Below are positions 14,746 to 19,448 of a DNA stretch of 19,448 bases, piece by piece. The stretch comes from Xanthomonas cassavae CFBP 4642 (GTDB lineage Bacteria > Pseudomonadota > Gammaproteobacteria > Xanthomonadales > Xanthomonadaceae). The position numbers were made by a program, and so were the translations under genes. Position 1 is the stretch's first letter, and each line of letters opens with the position of its first letter. Under the pieces are notes generated by a model. The model did no database searches and had not been told where the DNA came from. It worked only from the letters and a program-made list of their open reading frames with translations. The stretch spans positions 2,422,421-2,441,868 of the forward strand of contig NZ_CM002139.1 in assembly GCF_000454545.1 (NCBI RefSeq), read 5' to 3'.

Positions 14746-17709
14746 TCAACCGTCGCTGTCGGCGATCACCACCGCCGTCAGTTGGCCATCATCGTAATCG
14801 ATGCGGTTGCGGCCGCTGCGTTTGGCGCGGTACAGCGCCGCATCGGCGCGCGCCAGCAGTTGTTCGAGCGTTTCGCCGGGCTGGAACCACGCCACACCGA
14901 TCGAGCAGGTGACATGCAGCCAACCGCCATCGATGGGGTAGTCGCCGCAGATGCCGCGATGCAGGGCATCCAGCCGATGGGTGGCTTCGTGGGTCAGCCC
15001 GGGCAGCAGGGCCAGCAATTCTTCGCCGCCATAGCGGCCGATACGGTCCTCGCCACGCACCAGCGTATCCATGCGGCGGCCGACGCCGGCCAGCACCGCG
15101 TCGCCGGCCAGGTGGCCGTGCTGATCGTTGACCAGCTTGAAATGATCCAGGTCGATGAGCACCACCGCCAGCGGCCGGGCGGTCGCATCGGCGCGCTCCA
15201 GCATGTCGCGCAGGGCAGCAAGGATGCCTGCGCGGTTGAGCAGGCCGGTGAGTTCGTCGTGGGTGGCCTTGAGTGCCAGCGCGGCGCGGGCCGATTCCAG
15301 ATCGCGCTTGTCCTGCTCCAACTCTGCGGTACGCGTGGCCACCAGCTGTTCCAGCTCGCGCTTGCGACGCAGCAACTTGCGCGTGCGCCAGCGCAGCAAC
15401 AGCACCACGGCCGCGATGCCCAGCAGCACGTAGGCAACCAGTGCGGGGATGCCGCGCCACCACGGCGGAGCCAGCACGAAGCCGAACCGGGTCACCGGAC
15501 TGACGCTGCGCTGGCTTGCATCCACCGCCTGCACTTCCAGCGCGTAGCGGCCGGGTGGCAGCAGCGGGTAGGTGAGGTGGCTGAGCGAGGTCGTGGTCCA
15601 GCGCGCCTGATGGCCCTCCACGCGGTAGCGAAAGCTGATGCGGTCCGGGCCGCCCTCTGCGCCGGGGGTGCTGATATCCACGTCCAACGGCACCTGCGAC
15701 CACGGCACGCGCGCACCAGCGTTCAGGATCTGGTCGCCGCGGCGTGCCCGCAGCACTTCCACCCGCAGCGGTGGCGCAGCGAAGACGCGTAGTGGATCGA
15801 TCAGACGGCTAAGCCCGCGGCTGCTGCCGATCCAGACGCTGCCATCGGCATCTTCGAAGAAGGCATTGGCCGACACGTCGTCCCAGAGCAGGCCCTCGGA
15901 GCGGGTGACCCGCGACCAATGGCCGTTGTCGAGCAGGTCCAGGCCCTGGCTGCTGCCCAGCCACAGGCGGCCCTTGCTGTCGTGACGCAGGATGAAGGGC
16001 ATCACCCGCGAGACCAGCGGGTCGTCCACTGCGCTCAGCGCAACCGTGCCGTCGGCCTGTTCGCGACCATGCCAAAGCCCGGTATCGCGTAGCGACAGCC
16101 ACAGCTCGCCATCGGCAGCGAAATCGAGCAAGAAGAAGTCGTGGCTGGGCAGAGCGCCGTGTACCTGTACCTGCGCCCAGCGTCCGTCCTGCTGCCGGCG
16201 ATACAGTCCCTCGCGTGTGCTGGCCCATAGCCGGCCCTGGCGATCCAGATCGATGTCGCCCACGAAGGCGGCCGGCACTGACGTTTCGCGGCTGGCCCGC
16301 AGTGGCAGCTGTGGCGGAATCGCATACAGGCCGCGCGGCGTGCTCACCCACATCACGCCCGCTGGATCGAACAGCAACGTGTTGACCGGCAGGCCCAACT
16401 CCAGCATGTCCACGGTCTTGCCGCTGCTCGGATCGCGGCGCGCCAGGGCGCCGGAGGAGCGCGCCACCCAGGCCGCCCCATCGATCGGCGACAGCGCAAT
16501 CGAGATCGACTGCAGTAACGGCTCGCCACTGGCCAGCGTCCATGGCTGCACACGTCCACTGCGTGGGTCCAGCACGTTGGAGCCGGCATCACCGCCCACC
16601 AGCAGCGTTCCGTCGGGCAGGCGCTGCATGGCCCAGGTCGGCGCTTCGGCCAGGCCCTGGCTTTCGTCCCAGTGTTCGATGGTGCCGTAGCCCAACCAAC
16701 GCTGGACGCCAAGGCCGCGCGTGCCGATCCATAGCTGCCCGGTGCGCTGCATCATCAACGGACCCACCATCGGGCTGATCGACAACCCCTGGTCGTGCCC
16801 GAAATAGCGCCAGTGGTCGCCTTCCCAGCGCACCATGCCGCGATCAGAGCGGGTCAGCAGGCGGCCGTCGGCATCCTCGGACAGCGTGGTGGCGCCGGAA
16901 AGCGTATCGAAACGGGTGCTGGCCGGCGGCGGATGGTCGCGGAAGGTCTGTTCACCGGGTTCGCGCGACAGCACCAGGCCGCCGCCGCGTAGCCACAGGG
17001 CACCATGACGATCGCGGAAGATGGCGCGCCACTGGCATTCCGGCACGCCGTCGGTGTCGCTCAGCAGGGCGATCCGCCCATCGGCCTGGAGGTGACAGAT
17101 GCGCTTGCCGCAACCAATCCACAGCGTGTCGGCATCGGCCAGCACGGCCCTGCCGGCGGGCAGGGTGGTGCCGTCGTCCAGGCGCAATGGCAACGGCTGC
17201 ACTGCCCAGGCACCGGCAGCGACCGGCGCCACGCGCAGCAGCTGGTTCTCGCTGACCACCACCATGCCGTCCTGATAGGGGGCCAGCACATTGCCGCTGT
17301 CGGCACGGATCGGCGTGCCCTCGTGCAAAACCTGGCGGAAGCCGGTGCCGTCGCGGACGAACACGCCGTTGGCACTGGCAACCCAGAGCCGGCCTTGGGC
17401 ATCCAGCGCCAGTGCGCCGATATAGCGCGCATCCAGCCCGCTTTCCCTACCAATCGGGGTAAACCTTCCGCGCTCGAAACGATGCAGCGCTAGCTCGGTG
17501 CCGACCCACACCACGCCCTGGCGATCTTCGAGCAGGCTGTTGACGGTCATGCCCTGCAAGCCGTCGGCCTGCGCATAGTCGCGGAAGCTGTAGGTCTGTG
17601 CGCGCGCGGACAGCGGCATCAGCAGGCCGATCACGCATAGCGCCGCCAACCGCCACAGGAGGCTGTCGCGCAGGCTGCTTGGAGCGAACGACGCAGACAG
17701 GGTGGGCAT
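14746..17709 (-). CDS. Beta-propeller sensor diguanylate cyclase (GGDEF), paralogue 2
   Basis: A 987-residue paralogue with the same layout. The signal peptide is about 1-38, ending PLSARA before QTYSFRDYAQADGL. Propeller repeats run to about 660 (VVWVGTELALHRFERG, LWVASANGVFVRDG, VWIGSSRGLSRL). A Y_Y_Y-like domain, a membrane helix at about 745-765 (ALVAYVLLGIAAVVLLLRW) and a coiled coil follow. The GGDEF domain has GGEEL at 894-898 and inhibitory-site RGED at 885-888. The catalytic region LIDLDHFKLVND is intact, so an active, product-inhibited cyclase is likely. ATG at 17709 has a weak GGAA site. A sigma-28-like promoter lies about 56 nt upstream, in the 94-nt gap after fliR. A role coupling c-di-GMP to motility is inferred from location. 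Confidence 0.93.
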   Translation of the reverse strand: MPTLSASFAPSSLRDSLLWRLAALCVIGLLMPLSARAQTYSFRDYAQADGLQGMTVNSLLEDRQGVVWVGTELALHRFERGRFTPIGRESGLDARYIGALALDAQGRLWVASANGVFVRDGTGFRQVLHEGTPIRADSGNVLAPYQDGMVVVSENQLLRVAPVAAGAWAVQPLPLRLDDGTTLPAGRAVLADADTLWIGCGKRICHLQADGRIALLSDTDGVPECQWRAIFRDRHGALWLRGGGLVLSREPGEQTFRDHPPPASTRFDTLSGATTLSEDADGRLLTRSDRGMVRWEGDHWRYFGHDQGLSISPMVGPLMMQRTGQLWIGTRGLGVQRWLGYGTIEHWDESQGLAEAPTWAMQRLPDGTLLVGGDAGSNVLDPRSGRVQPWTLASGEPLLQSISIALSPIDGAAWVARSSGALARRDPSSGKTVDMLELGLPVNTLLFDPAGVMWVSTPRGLYAIPPQLPLRASRETSVPAAFVGDIDLDRQGRLWASTREGLYRRQQDGRWAQVQVHGALPSHDFFLLDFAADGELWLSLRDTGLWHGREQADGTVALSAVDDPLVSRVMPFILRHDSKGRLWLGSSQGLDLLDNGHWSRVTRSEGLLWDDVSANAFFEDADGSVWIGSSRGLSRLIDPLRVFAAPPLRVEVLRARRGDQILNAGARVPWSQVPLDVDISTPGAEGGPDRISFRYRVEGHQARWTTTSLSHLTYPLLPPGRYALEVQAVDASQRSVSPVTRFGFVLAPPWWRGIPALVAYVLLGIAAVVLLLRWRTRKLLRRKRELEQLVATRTAELEQDKRDLESARAALALKATHDELTGLLNRAGILAALRDMLERADATARPLAVVLIDLDHFKLVNDQHGHLAGDAVLAGVGRRMDTLVRGEDRIGRYGGEELLALLPGLTHEATHRLDALHRGICGDYPIDGGWLHVTCSIGVAWFQPGETLEQLLARADAALYRAKRSGRNRIDYDDGQLTAVVIADSDG

Positions 17710-17764
17710 CGGTTTCCGCGTAGAAGAAGTGAACGACGATCGAAGGGCTCAACCGGCTACAGCG

Positions 17765-17791
17765 TTGACGGCAAGCCACCCTGAAACTTGA
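17765..17791 (-). promoter_or_regulatory. Sigma-28 (FliA)-like promoter for the GGDEF gene at 14746-17709
   Basis: On the minus strand TCAAGTTT and GCCGTCAA are separated by exactly 11 nt. Against TAAAGTTT-N11-GCCGATAA they match 7 of 8 and 6 of 8 bases; TCAAGTTT is a common -35 form in pseudomonads. The predicted start lies about 50 nt before the ATG at 17709. It sits just after the fliR stop, between early flagellar genes, which suggests late-class timing for the cyclase. Confidence 0.55.
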
Positions 17792-17803
17792 GATTGCGGG
17801 GCG

Positions 17804-18595
17804 TCAGCCGGTCAGCTCTCTTGCAGCATCGAAGGCGGTATCGAACAGGCGCTGCACCGGCGGGGCGAACTCGCTGGCGAAGCTGGATAACAGGAACAGC
17901 CCCAGCAACACCGTCAGCGGCAGGCCCAACTGCATCGGGTTCAAGGCCGGCGCGGCCTTGGCCAGCGCACCGAAGGCCAGGTTCACCGCCAGCATCGCCA
18001 CCATCATCGGCAGGGCCAGGATCAGCCCGCCGCGCAGGATCTGCAGGAACAGCGTGGGCGCCACCTCGGCGAACGCGCTGGCATCGGGGATGGCGGTGCC
18101 GATCGGCAAGGCCTTGTAGCTGTCCACCAGCAAGGCGATGACTGCCAGGTGTCCATTGGCGGCGAAGAACAACAGGCCAAAACCGAGATAGAACCACTGT
18201 GCGATCACGCCCGAGGTCACTCCGCGCATCGGGTCGGACATCTGCGCAAACGACAGACCGGTGGACTGCGAGACCAGCTCGCCGGCCAGTGCGCCGGCTT
18301 CGAAGATCAGCTTGAGCATGAACCCCATGCTGGCACCGACCGCCAGTTCGCGCGCGATGCTGAGCACCGCGGTGGCGGTGAAGCCATCCCACTCCGGCAC
18401 CGGCGGCAGGATCGGCGCCAGCGCCATCGACAAGGTGCCCGCCAGCATCACCCGCACCCGCCCGGGCACCGCCCTGGTACCGATCAGCGGCATCGCGGTC
18501 AGCAACGCACCGGTGCGCAGCATCGTCCACATGATCGCCCCGACCATCGCGAACGCGCGCTGGCCGTCGATCACCATCTGGGTGGCAGCATCCAT
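17804..18595 (-). CDS. fliR: Flagellar biosynthesis protein FliR
   Basis: A 263-residue FliR, an integral membrane protein of the flagellar export gate that assembles with FliP and FliQ into the helical pore. It has several hydrophobic segments spread along its length and conserved stretches: RTGALLTAMPLIGTRAVPGR near 27-46, LKLIFEAGALAGELVSQSTG with FAQMSDPM near 95-125, and PMMVAMLAVNLAFGALAKAAP near the last third. Length is typical. It begins 13 nt after the fliQ stop, so the two form an operon. The next gene, a cyclase, has its own probable promoter. Confidence 0.96.
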   Translation of the reverse strand: MDAATQMVIDGQRAFAMVGAIMWTMLRTGALLTAMPLIGTRAVPGRVRVMLAGTLSMALAPILPPVPEWDGFTATAVLSIARELAVGASMGFMLKLIFEAGALAGELVSQSTGLSFAQMSDPMRGVTSGVIAQWFYLGFGLLFFAANGHLAVIALLVDSYKALPIGTAIPDASAFAEVAPTLFLQILRGGLILALPMMVAMLAVNLAFGALAKAAPALNPMQLGLPLTVLLGLFLLSSFASEFAPPVQRLFDTAFDAARELTG

Positions 18596-18608
18596 CCGGT
18601 CCGGCCCG

Positions 18609-18878
18609 CTAGCCGATCAGGTGCGGAATGCGCTGGAACAGCGCGATGGTGAACTCCACCAGATGCCCCAGCAGCATGCTGCCGGTCGCGAACAGGGTGG
18701 CCGTCAGTGCGACCGCCTTGGCGACGAAGGCGATGGTGGGTTCGTTCAACTGGGTCGCGGCCTGGACCACGCCGATCACCACACCCACCACCAGCACCGC
18801 CAGCAACATCGGTCCGGCAATCCACAGGACGGTGACCAGGCCACCACGCAATTCAGTCAGGGCGATTTCAGGGCTCAT
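18609..18878 (-). CDS. fliQ: Flagellar biosynthesis protein FliQ
   Basis: An 89-residue FliQ, a small two-helix subunit of the export pore. Membrane segments lie at about 16-38 (TVLWIAGPMLLAVLVVGVVI) and 50-72, with the conserved VQAATQLNEPTIAFVAKAVA between them. Length matches the family. No ribosome-binding site precedes the ATG at 18878, and the sigma-54-like element upstream predicts a transcript starting only a few bases before it, so it may be nearly leaderless. fliP, its usual upstream neighbour, is absent: that side holds only repeats and an IS end. Confidence 0.96.
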   Translation of the reverse strand: MSPEIALTELRGGLVTVLWIAGPMLLAVLVVGVVIGVVQAATQLNEPTIAFVAKAVALTATLFATGSMLLGHLVEFTIALFQRIPHLIG

Positions 18879-18890
18879 GGGCGGTGGTGA

Positions 18891-18906
18891 TGCAAGTGGG
18901 GTGCCA
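18891..18906 (-). promoter_or_regulatory. Sigma-54-like promoter of fliQ-fliR
   Basis: The minus strand reads TGGCACCCCACTTGCA, matching the -24/-12 consensus TGGCACG-N4-TTGCW at 11 of 12 defined positions with correct spacing. The -12 element ends 13 nt before the fliQ ATG, so transcription should start near 18880. Confidence 0.7.
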
Positions 18907-18913
18907 AAGGGGT

Positions 18914-18943
18914 GGGATTGGGGGGATTCGGGATTCGGGATTG
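18914..18943. repeat. Period-7 tandem repeat (gggattc/g)
   Basis: gggattc, gggattc and gggattg follow one another at 18923-18943, with a further gggattg at 18914-18920 two bases out of phase. Like the repeat near flhB, it lies directly upstream of a sigma-54-like element. Confidence 0.85.
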
Positions 18944-18986
18944 GAGGCTTGGCTGGCGGTTTGGTAGTTGGTTAGTTCGGTTTCAT

Positions 18987-19016
18987 CCTTGCCTTGCCTT
19001 GCCTTGCCTTGCCTTG
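18987..19016. repeat. Pentamer tandem repeat (ccttg) x6
   Basis: Six perfect consecutive copies of ccttg in non-coding sequence upstream of fliQ. Such a microsatellite may vary in copy number between strains. Confidence 0.93.
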
Positions 19017-19078
19017 CTGTTAGCGTGTCGCTGTCGCTCTGCTGTTGGTTTTTCGGGCCCCCATACCGCAGCGGCAAG

Positions 19079-19290
19079 CCGGGTAGATACAACCCGTAGG
19101 CATCGCGCAAGGATGCGCGATGTTTTTGTAAGGGACAGGGACGTCCCTTACAAAAATTTCTACCCGGATTGCGGACCTGGAGCGCGCAGCGCGGAAGGCG
19201 CGAGGACGGGGTGTGTTTCTTTGGTTACTTTCTTTGCACAAGCAAAGAAAGTGACTCGCCCCCCGAAGGGGGACGAAAGCTCTGCACTTG
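19079..19290. repeat. Extragenic multi-hairpin repeat, Xanthomonas type
   Basis: A dense set of inverted repeats without a gene. An outer pair ccgggtaga/tctacccgg (19079-19087, 19159-19167) encloses two hairpins: catcgcgca/tgcgcgatg (19101-19122) and a 14-bp arm pair tttttgtaagggac/gtcccttacaaaaa (19123-19156), so the RNA could fold as a three-way junction. Further right are actttctttgc/gcaaagaaagt (19227-19252, loop acaa) and ccccc-gaa-ggggg (19260-19272). I recall sequence like ctttggttactttctttgc as common between genes in Xanthomonas genomes; that is memory, not a search. Short ORFs through it are by-products of the repeat. Confidence 0.65.
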
Positions 19291-19342
19291 AATTTGCCTT
19301 GGCTCAACGCTTTTTAACTTTGCTTGTTAAGGGAACCTCTAA

Positions 19343-19448
19343 GGAAACTCTGAACAACTCCCCCTGATCCTGCGACAATCGCACAGAGGCACCAGGACGA
19401 TGACGATGCAACTGACCTTCGGCGACGCGGAGTACAACAGCAAGCGCA
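19343..19448 (+). mobile_element. Left end of an IS5-type insertion sequence (partial)
   Basis: The element is inferred from the transposase start at 19400. A likely left terminus is ggaaactctgaac at 19343, preceded by ctaa, which fits the 4-bp YTAR target duplication of IS5-group elements. An alternative terminus is gggaacctct at 19331, after ttaa. The right end is beyond the window, so neither can be confirmed here. Confidence 0.5.
19400..19448 (+). CDS. IS5-family transposase, N-terminal fragment
   Basis: ATG at 19400 (or 19406) opens MTMQLTFGDAEYNSKR, cut by the window edge. MQLTFGDAEY is a start I know from IS5-like transposases of Xanthomonas. Only 16 codons are visible, so the family is a recognition from memory. 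It is divergent from fliQ and occupies the side where fliP would be expected. Confidence 0.6.
   Translation, partial: MTMQLTFGDAEYNSKR

Noticed and set aside
19020..19307. 95-residue minus-strand ORF (…GASHFLCLCKESNQ…)
   Set aside because: It runs straight through the multi-hairpin extragenic repeat and its residues are dictated by the inverted repeats; similar ORFs would arise wherever the repeat occurs.

Overview
The window looks like a Xanthomonas chromosome (or a very close xanthomonad). The backbone is GC-rich. The flagellar export genes are interleaved with two GGDEF genes, the insertion sequences are of the ISXO2-like IS1595 type, and the right edge carries an extragenic repeat of a kind I recognise from memory in Xanthomonas genomes. 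Nearly every gene lies on the minus strand, so the window is best read from right to left.

Right part (about 8.1-18.9 kb), flagellar export block: fliQ, fliR, two large paralogous periplasmic-sensor diguanylate cyclases (signal peptide, beta-propeller repeats, Y_Y_Y-like domain, one membrane helix, GGDEF), then flhB and flhA, which overlap by 4 bp. FliQ, FliR, FlhB and FlhA are membrane parts of the flagellar type III export gate. I see good sigma-54-like (-24/-12) elements just upstream of fliQ and of flhB, and a good sigma-28 (FliA)-like element upstream of the first cyclase gene. The cyclases may therefore be timed as late flagellar genes although they sit between early ones. Neither fliP (expected before fliQ) nor flhF (expected after flhA) is present. 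The fliQ side runs into repeats and the start of an IS5-type transposase; the flhA side runs into an accessory island.

Middle and left part (about 0.1-7.7 kb), accessory island: a solitary VirD4-type type IV coupling ATPase, then a once tightly packed minus-strand operon. It comprised a tandem-duplicated gene of unknown function (one copy broken), a zeta-toxin-like kinase gene, a decayed tail, two very small ORFs coupled by overlapping stop/start codons, and two overlapping paralogous genes of unknown function (the second frameshifted). Three IS1595-family insertions cut this operon: a partial copy at 1-92, a 1072-bp copy at 1227-2298 and a divergent 1072-bp copy at 3571-4642 in the opposite orientation. 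Both complete copies have perfect 8-bp target duplications, so the pre-insertion sequence can be rebuilt exactly. This shows that the zeta-like gene starts 15 nt after the upstream stop codon, and that the IS end happens to replace the lost ribosome-binding site.

Right edge (18.9-19.45 kb): heptamer and pentamer tandem repeats, a multi-hairpin extragenic repeat, and the first codons of an IS5-like transposase.
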